DNA from: Paraburkholderia bannensis NBRC 103871
GTDB taxonomy: Bacteria > Pseudomonadota > Gammaproteobacteria > Burkholderiales > Burkholderiaceae
Assembly: GCF_000685015.1 (NCBI RefSeq)
Contig: NZ_BAYA01000014.1
Coordinates: forward strand, 186,001 to 250,000
DNA: 64,000 nt
Reading direction: 5' to 3'
The notes below the pieces were generated by a model, which did no database searches, was not told where the DNA came from, and saw nothing but the letters and a program-made list of their open reading frames with translations. This document shows, one piece after another, positions 46,004 to 55,548 of the stretch. The translations under genes and the position numbers were made by a program. Each line of letters starts with the position of its first letter. The first letter of the stretch is position 1.

Positions 46004-46846
46004 TCAGTGCGCAGTGTCCGCCCCCGCCAGCGCGCCTACGCGCGCCGGATCCTGGCGGTAATAGCGCGCGAGCAGCCGGTAAAGCTCCGGATATTCGGCC
46101 TCGAACGCCTGCGGCTTGACGAACAGCGCCTCGCTGCACACCGCGAAGAACTCGGACGGATGATCCGCGGCATAGGGATCGATCAGCGAATCGCGCTCGA
46201 AACGGGCCCAGCGGCGCTCCGGCACCGCATCCACCTTGTCGCAGAATTGATCGTAGGCGTTGTCGAACACGTCGGCCCACGCCTGGGCGTCGAGCGGCGC
46301 GTGCCAGCGGCGAAAAAGGGGAGGATGACCGTTGGCTTCGCCGTTGAGCATGTCGATCTTGTGCGCGAATTCGTGGATTACGACGTTGTAGGCGTCGCTG
46401 CCGTCGGTCATCTGCGCGTCTTCCCACGACAGCAGCACCGGGCCGCCTTCCCACGCTTCGCCGCTCGCGTCGTGCTCGACCTCGTGGACGACGCCGTCCT
46501 CGTCCTCGACGGTCTTGCGGATGATGAACTCGCCCGGATAGATCGTGACGCCCACCCAGCCCTTGTAGAGATCGAGCGAGAGATTGAGCACCGGCAGCGA
46601 GGCCTGCACCGCGATCGCCACGGCGATCTGGTCGGTCAGTTCCAGTTCGTGCGCCGTGGTGAACTCCTTCTGAGCGAGAAAGAGGCTCGTGAGTTCGCGC
46701 AGGCGCGCGAGATCGGCGGCGTCGAGGTGAGCCAGAAATGGCAGTCCGGCGAGCGTGGCCTGCCAGAGCGCATCGTCGATCGCATGGCTGCGCAGCGCCT
46801 TTTCGCGGCGGCGCTCGCCGAACCAGTGGGTCAGTTTCGAAAGCAT
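46004..46846 (-). CDS. mtfA: MtfA-like M90 metallopeptidase
   Basis: This 280-residue protein matches MtfA (YeeI): WQATLAGLPFLAHLDAADLA near the start and the zinc motif VVIHEFAHKIDMLNGEANG, followed by the Glu-containing HPSEFFAVCSEALF helix. E. coli MtfA binds the glucose repressor Mlc and has peptidase activity. A Mlc link is not shown here. It starts 21 bases after the MFS stop, so it may be the third gene of the merR-MFS operon. Confidence 0.9.
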   Translation of the reverse strand: MLSKLTHWFGERRREKALRSHAIDDALWQATLAGLPFLAHLDAADLARLRELTSLFLAQKEFTTAHELELTDQIAVAIAVQASLPVLNLSLDLYKGWVGVTIYPGEFIIRKTVEDEDGVVHEVEHDASGEAWEGGPVLLSWEDAQMTDGSDAYNVVIHEFAHKIDMLNGEANGHPPLFRRWHAPLDAQAWADVFDNAYDQFCDKVDAVPERRWARFERDSLIDPYAADHPSEFFAVCSEALFVKPQAFEAEYPELYRLLARYYRQDPARVGALAGADTAH

Positions 46847-46867
46847 CGGGCTACGTTGTTCAGTCGT

Positions 46868-48424
46868 TCAGTCGATCTGCTTTTGCCACGCCGCGAACAC
46901 GCCGCCGACGATGGCCACGCCGATCAGAAAATAGAACCCGTCGAGCGAACTCAGGAAACTGGCCTGCTGCGCGACCATCCGGCTCACCTGCGCGATCGCC
47001 AGCCCCTGCGCCTCGCCGGGCGCGCGCCCCATGCCTTCGAAGGCGTGCACGAGCGTCGCGTAAGTGTTCTGGAAGATCGGATTGAGCGGATTCACGAATT
47101 CGACGAGCCGGGTCTGGTGCAGCGCCAGCCGGTGCTGCTCGAGGATGATAACCGTGGCGGTCGCGAACGACATCGTCAATTGACGCATGACGTTTTTCAG
47201 GCGGTAACCGTGGGTGTATTCCTCGATGGCAAACACGCGGAACGTCAGGTTCGCCACCGGCAGCACGATAAAGAGCAGCAGCAGGCCGCGCAGCAGCAGC
47301 GGGAAGATCAGCCAGCTTTCGCTCGTATCGGGCGTGAGGTGCGTCATCCAGAAGCAGATGAAGGCCGCCAGCACGAAGCCCGGCACGATGATCCACTTCT
47401 TGTGCGTGACGTATTTCGAGTAGCGGAAATAGAGGAACAGCGCCGTCGCCGAGATCAGCGAGGTCACGCCGGTAAGCCGTCCGGCGTTCTCGACCGGATA
47501 GTTCAGGCCGCCTTCGAGAAGACGGGAAACCAGGTAGCTCAGCGCTGTCGTCAGATAGTAGTAGAGCATGTAGAGCAGCAAGCCCACGCGGAACGGCTTC
47601 TCGCGAAATGCGTGCAAGCTCATGAGCGGCTTGGGGTGGTGCCACTGGTGCCACACGAACCATGCGAGCGCCGCCATGCCCGCAACCGTGAGAAGCACGA
47701 TGCCGGGCGAGCCGCTGAACAACTCGAAGCGCACCTGCTGCATGGCGATCTGCAAGGCGGCCTGCGCGAATGCGAAGATGATGTAAGGCCAGACGTGCGT
47801 ATCGCCGCGCTCCTCGGGCTGTACGAGGCCCGTATCGGGGAGCGCGAGCAGGGCCAGGACGGCATAGAGAACGCCGGCCGGCGCGCAAAACGCAAAGAGC
47901 GCGCGCCAGTCGAAATGCGCCAGCAGCCAGCCGCCCATGAGCGGCGCGAGTGCGCTCGACAGGACAATCAGGATCAGGAATGCACGCGTTGCGACGGGAC
48001 GTTGCTGCGGCGTGAAGGAAATCTGGATGAGGATGCGGCAGGTGCCCATCATCGGGCCGATGCAGTAGCCCTGGAAGCCGCGCGCGAAGGCCAGTTCGAT
48101 CGACGATTCGCATAGCGCTGCGGCCATCGCGCCCGCCGAATAGAACAACAGGCTGCCCGCCACATAACGCCGATAGCCGACGCGCTCGACCCACCATTGC
48201 TGCTGCAGGATGCCGAGCACCGCGCCCACGGCGTAGGCGCTGGACGACCATACGAGCTCATCGGGCGAGGCGTTGATGCCGCCCGCGATGTAGCTCGTGA
48301 AAAAGGAAAAAATCGCGTTGTCGTAGTAGTCGAGGCCGGTCGCGAGCGCGAGCACCCACGGGAAAAAATCGCCGCGCAGGCGTGCGGCGCTGAATAGCGG
48401 CGCGCGGGTCGGGATGCTGCTCAT
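46868..48424 (-). CDS. MFS transporter, DHA2/EmrB-like
   Basis: This 518-residue protein has about fourteen hydrophobic segments, the layout of the DHA2 (14-TM) drug-proton antiporters. WSSSAYAVGAVLGILQQQWW and ARGFQGYCIGPMMGTCRILI resemble motifs A and C of this group. The substrate is unknown. Its ATG overlaps the merR TGA (ATGA), so the regulator and transporter are coupled; induction by the exported compound is likely. Confidence 0.85.
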   Translation of the reverse strand: MSSIPTRAPLFSAARLRGDFFPWVLALATGLDYYDNAIFSFFTSYIAGGINASPDELVWSSSAYAVGAVLGILQQQWWVERVGYRRYVAGSLLFYSAGAMAAALCESSIELAFARGFQGYCIGPMMGTCRILIQISFTPQQRPVATRAFLILIVLSSALAPLMGGWLLAHFDWRALFAFCAPAGVLYAVLALLALPDTGLVQPEERGDTHVWPYIIFAFAQAALQIAMQQVRFELFSGSPGIVLLTVAGMAALAWFVWHQWHHPKPLMSLHAFREKPFRVGLLLYMLYYYLTTALSYLVSRLLEGGLNYPVENAGRLTGVTSLISATALFLYFRYSKYVTHKKWIIVPGFVLAAFICFWMTHLTPDTSESWLIFPLLLRGLLLLFIVLPVANLTFRVFAIEEYTHGYRLKNVMRQLTMSFATATVIILEQHRLALHQTRLVEFVNPLNPIFQNTYATLVHAFEGMGRAPGEAQGLAIAQVSRMVAQQASFLSSLDGFYFLIGVAIVGGVFAAWQKQID

Positions 48425-49059
48425 GCTGAGTCGCCTCCGTCGTCGCCGTTGCGGCTTTGCGCCGATTTCGCCTTGCGTGCGGTGCCGGTCTTGCTGCGTG
48501 CGTGATTGCCGCTGCGAGCGTTCGCGGGCGTGGCGCGCTGCGCGTCCGCGCGCGCGAGGCTGTCGTGCGCCTGAGCGACCTGCTTGCGCCGGCGCGTGGC
48601 GGCGAGACGTTCGTCGATCAGCGCTTCCGAGGGCTCGCCCGCGAGGCGGCGTTTCAGATAGTCGAGGTCGTCAGCGAGTTCGGCGCGCACGGTCTGCGCT
48701 TCCTTCAGCTCGCGGCGCACATCGGCGATGCGGGCGTCGAGCGTGCCGATCTGCTGTTCCAGCGCGTCCGCGATCTGTTGTAGCGATTCCTGCGAATAGC
48801 GCCGCCGTCCATCGCCCACGGTTTCCAGCGGCCGCTTGAGCATTTCGGTGATGCCGTGCAGCGAAAAACCGAGCGCGCGTAGCCGCAGGATGCGGCCGAA
48901 CTGTTCGAGATCCTGCTCGTCGTAAAGGCGGTAACGACCCTCGCTGCGGGTGGGCGTGACGAGGCCGCGTTCCTCGTAATACTTGAGCGTGCGGGGCGTG
49001 ACGCCAAGCCGTTCGGCGGCGTCGCGCACCGTCAGCAGCGCGGTGGCGTGGCTGGGCAT
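48421..49059 (-). CDS. MerR-family regulator of the downstream MFS operon
   Basis: This 212-residue protein has the MerR winged helix: LLTVRDAAERLGVTPRTLKY, YEERGLVTPTRSEGRYRLYD and LRALGFSLHGITEMLKRPLE, then a long coiled coil (about 100-150). The C-terminal 60 residues are Arg/Ala/Ser rich. It lacks the metal-binding Cys set of MerR or CueR, so it probably senses an organic compound. Met at 49059 is chosen; an upstream Met adds 12 residues. A dyad promoter at 49103-49130 is suited to MerR autoregulation. Confidence 0.87.
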   Translation of the reverse strand: MPSHATALLTVRDAAERLGVTPRTLKYYEERGLVTPTRSEGRYRLYDEQDLEQFGRILRLRALGFSLHGITEMLKRPLETVGDGRRRYSQESLQQIADALEQQIGTLDARIADVRRELKEAQTVRAELADDLDYLKRRLAGEPSEALIDERLAATRRRKQVAQAHDSLARADAQRATPANARSGNHARSKTGTARKAKSAQSRNGDDGGDSA

Positions 49060-49102
49060 CGACAGAGGGCCGGTCTGATCCGGCGAAGAAAACACCGCGC
49101 CG

Positions 49103-49130
49103 ATTATAGATCAACGTGAACGTTCACGTT
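49103..49130 (-). promoter_or_regulatory. MerR-type promoter with perfect operator palindrome
   Basis: AACGTGAACGTTCACGTT (49113-49130) is a perfect 18-bp palindrome. On the minus strand it is directly followed by TATAAT (49103-49108); a weak CTGAAC lies 19 bases upstream. Dyad between a -35 and -10 with 19-bp spacing is the MerR promoter layout. Confidence 0.82.
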
Positions 49131-49177
49131 CAGGTTGAGGTGTGGCGCCGCGCACAGAGTGATGTCGACGCGCAAAC

Positions 49178-49205
49178 AAAAACGCCCGCATAAGCGGGCG
49201 TTTGC
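49178..49205 (-). terminator. Intrinsic terminator after rho
   Basis: On the minus strand AACGCCCGC pairs with GCGGGCGTT around TTAT and continues into a T-rich run. It lies about 31 bases past the rho stop. Confidence 0.88.
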
Positions 49206-49235
49206 GATACATCAATGATGCAGCAAGGGCAGGGC

Positions 49236-50498
49236 TTAGCCGCCGCGGCGCATCATGTCGAAGAACTCGGAATTGTTCTTCGTCTGGCGAATCTTGTCGA
49301 GCAGGAATTCCATGGCTTCGACTTCGTCCATGTCGTGGATGAACTTGCGCAGCACCCAGATCTTCTGGAGGATGTCCGGCTTGATCAGCAGCTCTTCGCG
49401 ACGCGTGCCCGACTTGTTCAGGTTGATCGACGGATAGACGCGCTTTTCCGCGAGACGGCGCTCGAGGTGCACTTCCATGTTGCCGGTGCCCTTGAACTCT
49501 TCGTAGATCACGTCGTCCATGCGGCTGCCGGTTTCGATCAGCGCCGTGCCGATGATGGTCAGCGAACCGCCTTCTTCGATGTTACGTGCCGCGCCGAAGA
49601 AGCGCTTCGGACGTTGCAGCGCGTTGGCGTCCACACCGCCGGTCAGCACCTTGCCCGAAGCCGGCACGACCGTGTTGTACGCACGCGCGAGACGCGTGAT
49701 CGAGTCGAGCAGAATCACGACGTCGTGCTTCATTTCGACGAGGCGCTTGGCCTTTTCGATCACCATTTCGGCGACCTGCACGTGACGCGCAGCCGGTTCG
49801 TCGAAGGTCGAGGCGATCACTTCGCCCGCCACCGAACGCTGCATTTCCGTCACTTCTTCCGGACGCTCGTCGATCAGCAGCACGAACAGCACCACGTCGG
49901 GGTGGTTCTGCTTGATGGCGTGCGCGATGTGCTGAAGCATCACGGTCTTGCCGGACTTGGGCGACGCGACCAGCAGGCCGCGCTGACCCTTGCCGATAGG
50001 CGCGATCATGTCGATGATGCGGCCCGTGACGTTTTCTTCGCCACGCATCTCACGCTCGAGCAGCAGCACCTTGTTCGGGTGCAGCGGCGTGAGATTCTCG
50101 AACATGATCTTGTGCTTCGAGGCCTCAGGCGGCTGGCCGTTGACCTTGTCCACCTTCACGAGCGCAAAGTAGCGTTCGCCGTCCTTCGGCGTGCGCACTT
50201 CGCCTTCGATCGTGTCGCCGGTGTGCAGGTTGAAGCGGCGGATCTGCGACGGGCTGATGTAAATATCGTCCGTGCTGGCGAGATACGAGGTTTCCGGCGA
50301 GCGCAGGAAGCCGAAGCCGTCCGGGAGCACTTCGAGCGTGCCGTCACCGAAGATCGTTTCGCCCGTCTTGGCGCGCTTTTTGAGAATCGCGAACATGAGT
50401 TCCTGCTTGCGCAGGCGGTTCGCATTTTCGATCTCGAGGCCATTGGCCATCTCGATCAATTCGGACACGTGCAGAGACTTGAGCTCGGAAAGATGCAT
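49236..50498 (-). CDS. rho: Transcription termination factor Rho
   Basis: This 420-residue hexameric RNA helicase ends many transcripts. The N-terminal RNA-binding domain contains [20 protein letters not shown]. The motor has Walker [11 protein letters not shown] (about residues 178-187), [18 protein letters not shown] and [14 protein letters not shown]. The length matches E. coli Rho (419). It follows trxA on the same strand with a 373-base gap containing a perfect hairpin (50669-50700) and possible promoters. An intrinsic terminator follows it. Confidence 0.97.
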   Translation of the reverse strand: MHLSELKSLHVSELIEMANGLEIENANRLRKQELMFAILKKRAKTGETIFGDGTLEVLPDGFGFLRSPETSYLASTDDIYISPSQIRRFNLHTGDTIEGEVRTPKDGERYFALVKVDKVNGQPPEASKHKIMFENLTPLHPNKVLLLEREMRGEENVTGRIIDMIAPIGKGQRGLLVASPKSGKTVMLQHIAHAIKQNHPDVVLFVLLIDERPEEVTEMQRSVAGEVIASTFDEPAARHVQVAEMVIEKAKRLVEMKHDVVILLDSITRLARAYNTVVPASGKVLTGGVDANALQRPKRFFGAARNIEEGGSLTIIGTALIETGSRMDDVIYEEFKGTGNMEVHLERRLAEKRVYPSINLNKSGTRREELLIKPDILQKIWVLRKFIHDMDEVEAMEFLLDKIRQTKNNSEFFDMMRRGG

Positions 50499-50871
50499 AC
50501 GGAGAACCCGTCGGGAAGGGAGCGACGAAAAGAAGTCAGGGGGAAAAGAAGCGAGCGGAACCGCTCAAGGACTTATATAAGGGCGCCGGGTAGACGCTTT
50601 ATGAATTCTAGCATAGCACACGCCAAAAACCGTCAGTGGAGGCCAACGGCATGTTTCAGCATGTTTTCGGGCGTATGTTGTCGATGGACAACATACGCCC
50701 GTGCATTCTAGCGTATGCGCCGCTTGTTGCGGTAGTCAGCGCAATTGTCAGCGCCATTCAGTCATCCCGTATTCGTTATTTGAATCGGATGAAGCCGGGG
50801 AGGTGAGTCGCCCGGCCGGGCGCAAATGGCGCAAACGGGTCGCCAGCGTCGATGCCAGCGGCGCGCGCTTT
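50499..50871. other. Region between trxA and rho
   Basis: About 370 bases without a gene. It contains the hairpin at 50669-50700. ATTCTAGC occurs twice, exactly 100 bases apart (50605 and 50705); on the minus strand both give TAGAAT, a good -10 hexamer, the first with an extended TGC. They may be two rho promoters; I see no strong -35. Confidence 0.5.
50669..50700 (-). other. Perfect 14-bp-arm hairpin upstream of rho
   Basis: GGGCGTATGTTGTC and GACAACATACGCCC are perfect inverted copies around a 4-base loop. No T-run follows on either strand. With the TAGAAT at 50705-50710 as -10, it would form the extreme 5' end of a rho transcript. Confidence 0.75.
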
Positions 50872-51198
50872 TTACAGGTGGCTGTCCAGGAACGCGGTCA
50901 GTTGCGACTTCGAGAGTGCGCCAACCTTTTGCGCCGCGACGGCGCCGTTCTTGAAGAGGATCAGCGTCGGGATGCCGCGCACGCCGAACTTCACCGGCGT
51001 CGACTGATGTTCGTCGACGTTGATCTTTGCGACTTGCAGGCGATCGCCGTAATCCTTCGCGACTTCGTCGAGAATCGGCGCGATCATTTTGCAAGGGCCG
51101 CACCATTCGGCCCAGAAGTCCAGCAGCACGGGCTTATCGGATTTCACGACGTCCTGTTCGAACGATGCGTCGCTGATGTGCTTGATTTGTTCGCTCAT
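50872..51198 (-). CDS. trxA: Thioredoxin 1
   Basis: This 108-residue thioredoxin has the redox motif WCGPC at residues 32-36 in [17 protein letters not shown] and the cis-Pro in [12 protein letters not shown]. The length matches E. coli TrxA (109). It reduces protein disulfides, including those of ribonucleotide reductase and peroxiredoxins such as Bcp at 8659. Gene order trxA-rho is widely conserved in proteobacteria. Confidence 0.97.
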   Translation of the reverse strand: MSEQIKHISDASFEQDVVKSDKPVLLDFWAEWCGPCKMIAPILDEVAKDYGDRLQVAKINVDEHQSTPVKFGVRGIPTLILFKNGAVAAQKVGALSKSQLTAFLDSHL

Positions 51199-51661
51199 TG
51201 TCTAAGTACCTCTTTCGGATCGAGGCTGATTGAATTGCTCGCCACGATACACCAAAACTCAAAATAGTTCCGGGGATGCCCAGCCAGCGCCGGGCGGCTC
51301 CGGATCCACTCGCCAGGGCTTTCCTGACGATAGGTCGCCGCCAGTTTAGCCTAAATCCCTATGCGTTGCCGACGGTGATAGTACGCATACCGCCAGCAGG
51401 GTTTCCCGCATATTTCGCGGCGCATTGCTGCTGATTCGCGCCTTCCCGGCATACCGATCGTGCGCGAATTTTGTGCCGCGTGGGTGGACAACTCATGCGG
51501 ATACGTGCGCCCGCATGCATTTCTTGTTGTCGATATGGTGCTGCGGCGCGGCTTTGCAAGGGCATACCGAGCGTCGCTTCAAAGGGCAATTTTTCGCGGA
51601 TTCGAAGAGTTTTGCAGTGCGGCATTCTCAAGACGGGGTATCCAGTGTTAGAATGCGACGT
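51199..51661. other. Divergent region between trxA and ffs
   Basis: About 460 bases. The right end carries the ffs promoter. The minus half should hold the trxA promoter, which I cannot place. Short overlapping frames on both strands show no family-like features and are not called. Confidence 0.5.
51625..51654 (+). promoter_or_regulatory. Promoter of the SRP RNA gene
   Basis: TTCTCA (51625-51630) and TAGAAT (51649-51654), 18 bases apart, are a fair sigma-70 promoter. Transcription would start near 51661, at the first base of the RNA stem. Confidence 0.55.
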
Positions 51662-51758
51662 GACGGGCCTCCTCGCATGGTGGGGCGGTCAACCTGGTCA
51701 GGTCGGGAACGAAGCAGCCACAGCCGTTTTCCGCCAGTGCCGAGGGTCGGGCTCGTCA
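51662..51758 (+). ncRNA. ffs: Signal recognition particle 4.5S RNA
   Basis: The core GGTCAGGTCGGGAACGAAGC is the universal SRP domain IV hairpin (E. coli GGTCAGGTCCGGAAGGAAGC) and continues into AGCC. The ends GACGGGCC and GGGCTCGTC pair to close a single long hairpin of about 97 nt, the short bacterial type without an Alu domain. It binds Ffh and targets nascent membrane proteins. It lies just before dnaX. Exact ends are estimated from pairing. Confidence 0.93.
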
Positions 51759-52005
51759 CCTTCAACTTTCTTCTGCTGTACCTCCCTGGTTTTTTCAGCT
51801 TTATCCCCCAAGTGATTCGCAGTGTGTGCGCCGTGATGACGCGTGCAGTACCTGTGCGTTTTCGCTTTGCGCGTCGTTCGTCGATTTTGCATGCTTATCA
51901 GGTGGGGTGAGCATGTCGCGCCATCTGCCCGACACGCCCGTACGCAAGGCGCTGCCCGCCTTTCGATTCATCGGAGCGCGCGGGCGTTGCTGATACAATT
52001 TCCGG

Positions 52006-54378
52006 ATGACCTATCAAGTTCTCGCACGCAAGTGGCGACCGAAGGATTTCGCTTCGCTCGTCGGACAGGAGCACGTGGTGCGCGCGCTCACGCATGCGCT
52101 CGACGGCGGCCGTCTCCATCACGCGTATCTCTTCACGGGCACGCGCGGCGTGGGCAAGACGACGCTCTCGCGTATCTTCGCCAAGGCGCTCAATTGCGAG
52201 ACGGGCGTGACGTCGAAGCCCTGCGGCGTGTGTCGCGCGTGCCGGGAAATCGACGAGGGCCGTTTCGTCGATTACGTCGAAATGGACGCGGCGAGCAATC
52301 GCGGCGTGGACGAAATGGCTGCGCTGCTTGAGCGCGCCGTCTACGCGCCGGTGGATGCGCGCTTCAAGGTCTACATGATCGACGAAGTGCACATGCTCAC
52401 GAACCACGCCTTCAACGCGATGCTGAAGACGCTGGAAGAACCGCCGCCGCACGTCAAGTTCATTCTGGCGACGACCGATCCGCAGAAGATTCCGGTCACG
52501 GTTCTGTCGCGCTGCCTGCAGTTCAACCTGAAGCAGATGCCGGCCGGCAATATCGTCGAGCATCTCACGCACATTCTTGGCGAAGAAAAGGTCGAGTTCG
52601 AGTCGCAGGCGCTGCGTCTGCTCGCGCGCGCGGCCGACGGCTCGATGCGCGACGCGCTGTCGCTGACCGACCAGGCGATCGCCTATTCGGCCAATCAGGT
52701 GACGGAAGAAGCGGTGCGCGGCATGCTCGGCGCGCTCGACCAGAGCTACCTGATCCGCTTGATCGACGCGCTGGTTGCGGGCGACGGCGCTCAGGTGCTG
52801 GCAATCGCCGATGAAATGGCGCTGCGCAGCCTGTCGTTTTCGACGGCGCTGCAGGATCTGGCGAGCCTGTTCCATCGCATCGCGTGGGCGCAGTTCGCGC
52901 CGGCGTCGGTGCTCGACGAGTGGCCGGAAGCCGACGATCTGCGTCGTTTCGCCGAAGCGTTGAGCCCTGAGCAGGTTCAGCTTTTCTATCAGATCGCCAC
53001 GCTGGGACGTAGCGAACTGGGTCTCGCGCCCGACGAATACGCCGGGTTCACGATGACGCTGCTGCGCATGCTGGCGTTCGAACCGTCGACGAGTGCGGGC
53101 AGTGTGGGCAGTGCGCCTGTGTCGAAGCCAGCGGCCGTGGGGGGTGCTCGTGCGGTCGCCGCCACGTCGGCTGCGAGTGCTGCGCCGGTTGAGCGTGTGG
53201 TCGCACCGAAGCCGGTTGCGCCTGTCGCCGCGCCGCGCGTCGAAGTCCAGGCGGAAGTACGCGAGCAAGCGCCGACGGTCGAAGCTGCAAAGCCCGCCGC
53301 CGTGCAACAAGAGGCAGGCGCGCAGCAACCGCGCATCGTGCCGCCCTGGGAAGACGAAGCGGCACCCGCCGCTGCGAGCGAATCGACGACTGAAGCAGCC
53401 GCACCGGCTCCGGTCGCTCCGGTCGCAATTGCGCCCGCGCCTGAACCTGAACCCGTAGTGCAGCCCGCACCCGCACCCGCAACGGCAGAAGCCGCAGCGG
53501 AACCCGTAGCGCCCGCACCGCGCGCTGCGGGCGGCGCGAGCGCCGCGCTCGACGTTCTGCGCAACAAGGGCCTGCGGATTTCGCCGGAGCGCGGCGCACG
53601 CGCAGCGGCGGCCGCCCCCGCAACCCCGACGGCCCAGAAGCCCGCCGCGCCGCGCATGGAAGTCAAGGTGCCGACGCCGGATCCCGCGCGCCGCGCCGCC
53701 GCCGCGCAGCAAGCGCAGGCACGCCAGCCCGCGCGTCAGTCGAACGCGTCGCAGGACGCTTCCGGCGCACCGCAGTGGGACGATATTCCGCCGGACGATT
53801 ACGTGCCGCTCGGCGCCGACGATGCGTATTTCTCGTCACCCGATGACGGTTTTTCTTCGTCCTTCGAGAGCGAATCCGCCGCGCCGCGCGCAGCAACGCC
53901 CGCAGCTCCGTCGGCGGCCGTGGTCGACGTGAGCAAGCTGCCGCCGGGCATCCCGCTCGACGCCATCGGCTTCACGGGCGACTGGCCGGCGCTGGCCGCG
54001 ACGCTGCCGCTCAAGGGCATTTCGTACCAGCTCGCGTTCAACAGCGAACTCACCGCGCTCGATAACGGCGTGCTGAAGCTGAGCGTGCCGGTTCCGCAGT
54101 ACGCGGAGGCCTCGCAGGTCGCGAAGCTCAAGGCGGCGCTCGCCGAAAGCCTCGGCAAGACGGTCGAGCTCGACGTGACGGTCGGCCCGGCGCGCCGCAC
54201 GGCCGCCGCGCTGGACGCCGCGATGCGCGCCGAGCGCCAGCGCGACGCCGAACGCGACATCGGCGCCGATCCGTTCGTGCAGCAACTGATTCGCGACTTC
54301 GGCGCGAGCATCGTGCCCGGTTCGATCCGGCCGATCGTGCCCGAAGCCGCGCAGGGCGGCAGCCAGGCCGCCCATTGA
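52006..54378 (+). CDS. dnaX: DNA polymerase III subunits gamma/tau
   Basis: This 790-residue clamp-loader ATPase opens the sliding clamp and couples polymerases to DnaB. The ATPase part has GTRGVGKTTLSRIFAKALNC, the zinc-binding Cys set in CETGVTSKPCGVCRACREI, and DEVHMLTNHAFNAMLKTLEE. Residues about 360-620 are Ala/Pro/Glu-rich linker. The C-terminal tau domain (from PPGIPLDAIGFTGDWPALAA) is complete. I see no A-rich slippery site like the AAAAAAG of E. coli, so a separate gamma form by frameshift is not evident. Confidence 0.95.
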   Translation: MTYQVLARKWRPKDFASLVGQEHVVRALTHALDGGRLHHAYLFTGTRGVGKTTLSRIFAKALNCETGVTSKPCGVCRACREIDEGRFVDYVEMDAASNRGVDEMAALLERAVYAPVDARFKVYMIDEVHMLTNHAFNAMLKTLEEPPPHVKFILATTDPQKIPVTVLSRCLQFNLKQMPAGNIVEHLTHILGEEKVEFESQALRLLARAADGSMRDALSLTDQAIAYSANQVTEEAVRGMLGALDQSYLIRLIDALVAGDGAQVLAIADEMALRSLSFSTALQDLASLFHRIAWAQFAPASVLDEWPEADDLRRFAEALSPEQVQLFYQIATLGRSELGLAPDEYAGFTMTLLRMLAFEPSTSAGSVGSAPVSKPAAVGGARAVAATSAASAAPVERVVAPKPVAPVAAPRVEVQAEVREQAPTVEAAKPAAVQQEAGAQQPRIVPPWEDEAAPAAASESTTEAAAPAPVAPVAIAPAPEPEPVVQPAPAPATAEAAAEPVAPAPRAAGGASAALDVLRNKGLRISPERGARAAAAAPATPTAQKPAAPRMEVKVPTPDPARRAAAAQQAQARQPARQSNASQDASGAPQWDDIPPDDYVPLGADDAYFSSPDDGFSSSFESESAAPRAATPAAPSAAVVDVSKLPPGIPLDAIGFTGDWPALAATLPLKGISYQLAFNSELTALDNGVLKLSVPVPQYAEASQVAKLKAALAESLGKTVELDVTVGPARRTAAALDAAMRAERQRDAERDIGADPFVQQLIRDFGASIVPGSIRPIVPEAAQGGSQAAH

Positions 54379-54454
54379 ATTGCGCCGTGCGGCGCTTCGG
54401 TGCCGCGCGCGCGAGTGACACACTGAATCACCATGATCCAGAAGGAGCAATGAA

Positions 54455-54781
54455 ATGTTGAAAGGCCAACTCGCCGGGCTGATGAAGCAAGCCCAGCAGA
54501 TGCAGGAAAACATGAAGAAGGCGCAGGAACAGCTCGCCCAGATCGAAGTCGAGGGTCAGGCTGGCGCCGGTCTCGTCAAGGTCACGATGACGTGCCGTAA
54601 CGACGTTCGCCGCGTGTCGATCGACCCGAGCCTGCTCGCCGACGACAAGGACATGCTCGAAGACCTCGTCGCCGCTGCGTTCAACGACGCTGTGCGCAAG
54701 GCCGAAGCCACGTCGCAGGAAAAGATGAGCGGCATGACCGCCGGCCTGCCGATTCCGCCGGGCTTCAAGATGCCGTTCTAA
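54455..54781 (+). CDS. ebfC: YbaB/EbfC nucleoid-associated protein
   Basis: This 108-residue DNA-binding protein starts [20 protein letters not shown], the long N-terminal helix, and includes [20 protein letters not shown] and [15 protein letters not shown] at the end. It forms a dimer with tweezer-like arms. A strong AAGGAG precedes the ATG. The dnaX-ebfC-recR order is conserved. Confidence 0.95.
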   Translation: MLKGQLAGLMKQAQQMQENMKKAQEQLAQIEVEGQAGAGLVKVTMTCRNDVRRVSIDPSLLADDKDMLEDLVAAAFNDAVRKAEATSQEKMSGMTAGLPIPPGFKMPF

Positions 54782-54821
54782 GGCACGCGCGCCGCACGGC
54801 CCGAAGGCTAAGCGGCGCTTC

Positions 54822-54860
54822 GCGCGCGACGGTTCCAGGATCGTCGCGCGCGTTGCCTTT
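54822..54860 (+). terminator. GC-rich hairpin between ebfC and recR
   Basis: GCGCGCGACG and CGTCGCGCGC form a perfect 10-bp stem around 10 bases, followed by GTTGCCTTTTG. The T-run is poor, so it may only attenuate between ebfC and recR. Confidence 0.5.
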
Positions 54861-54907
54861 TGCCTGTCCGCTGCGCACGTTTTTTGGTTTCACCACGCTG
54901 AATCCGC

Positions 54908-55504
54908 ATGAAACAACCTTCCGCCCTGGCGGCGCTTGTCGAGGCGCTGCGCGTATTGCCCGGCGTTGGGCCGAAGTCGGCGCAGCGCATGGCCTATCAC
55001 CTGATGCAGCACGATCGCGAAGGCGCCGAAAAGCTCGGCCAGGCGCTGCTGTTCGCGACCGACCACCTGAAGCATTGCGAGAAGTGCAACACCTTCACCG
55101 AAGCTCAGGTCTGCGAAACATGTCTCGATGAAGAGCGCGATCCCACGCTGCTCTGCGTCGTCGAGACGCCCGCCGACCAGATCATGCTCGAACAGACCAT
55201 GACCTGGCGCGGCCTGTATTTTGTGCTGATGGGGCACCTGAGTCCGCTCGACGGCATCGGCCCCAAAGAGATTCATTTCGACCGGCTCGTGAAGCGCGCC
55301 TCCGACGGCGTCGTCAAGGAAGTCGTGCTGGCGACCAACTTCACGAACGAGGGCGAGGCCACGGCCCATTACCTCGGCCAGGCGCTCAAGGCGCGCGGCC
55401 TTGCCGTCACGCGCCTCGCGCGCGGCGTGCCGGTGGGCGGCGAACTCGAATATGTCGATGCGGGCACCATCGCGCGCGCCATGCTCGACCGGCGTTCGAT
55501 GTAA
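54908..55504 (+). CDS. recR: Recombination protein RecR
   Basis: This 198-residue protein acts with RecF and RecO to load RecA at gaps. The HhH is in [20 protein letters not shown] four-Cys zinc finger is at Cys57, 60, 69 and 72 ([16 protein letters not shown]). The Toprim domain starts [14 protein letters not shown]. The length equals the family norm (201). It follows ebfC by 126 bases. Confidence 0.96.
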   Translation: MKQPSALAALVEALRVLPGVGPKSAQRMAYHLMQHDREGAEKLGQALLFATDHLKHCEKCNTFTEAQVCETCLDEERDPTLLCVVETPADQIMLEQTMTWRGLYFVLMGHLSPLDGIGPKEIHFDRLVKRASDGVVKEVVLATNFTNEGEATAHYLGQALKARGLAVTRLARGVPVGGELEYVDAGTIARAMLDRRSM

Positions 55505-55548
55505 CGCCCACGCGCCCAAAGCAAAACAAGCGACATTCCAGGAGACCC

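Noticed and set aside
43410-48115. Two frames of about 700 residues opposite the glycosyltransferase and the MFS/MtfA genes
   Set aside because: Very Arg/Gln/His-rich shadows of real genes with clear membrane or enzyme motifs on the other strand.
51359-51910. Short frames around and across ffs on both strands
   Set aside because: They overlap the SRP RNA or its promoter and lack motifs or good ribosome binding sites.
52006-54378. Programmed frameshift in dnaX
   Set aside because: No run like AAAAAAG with a following hairpin was found in the expected part of the gene.
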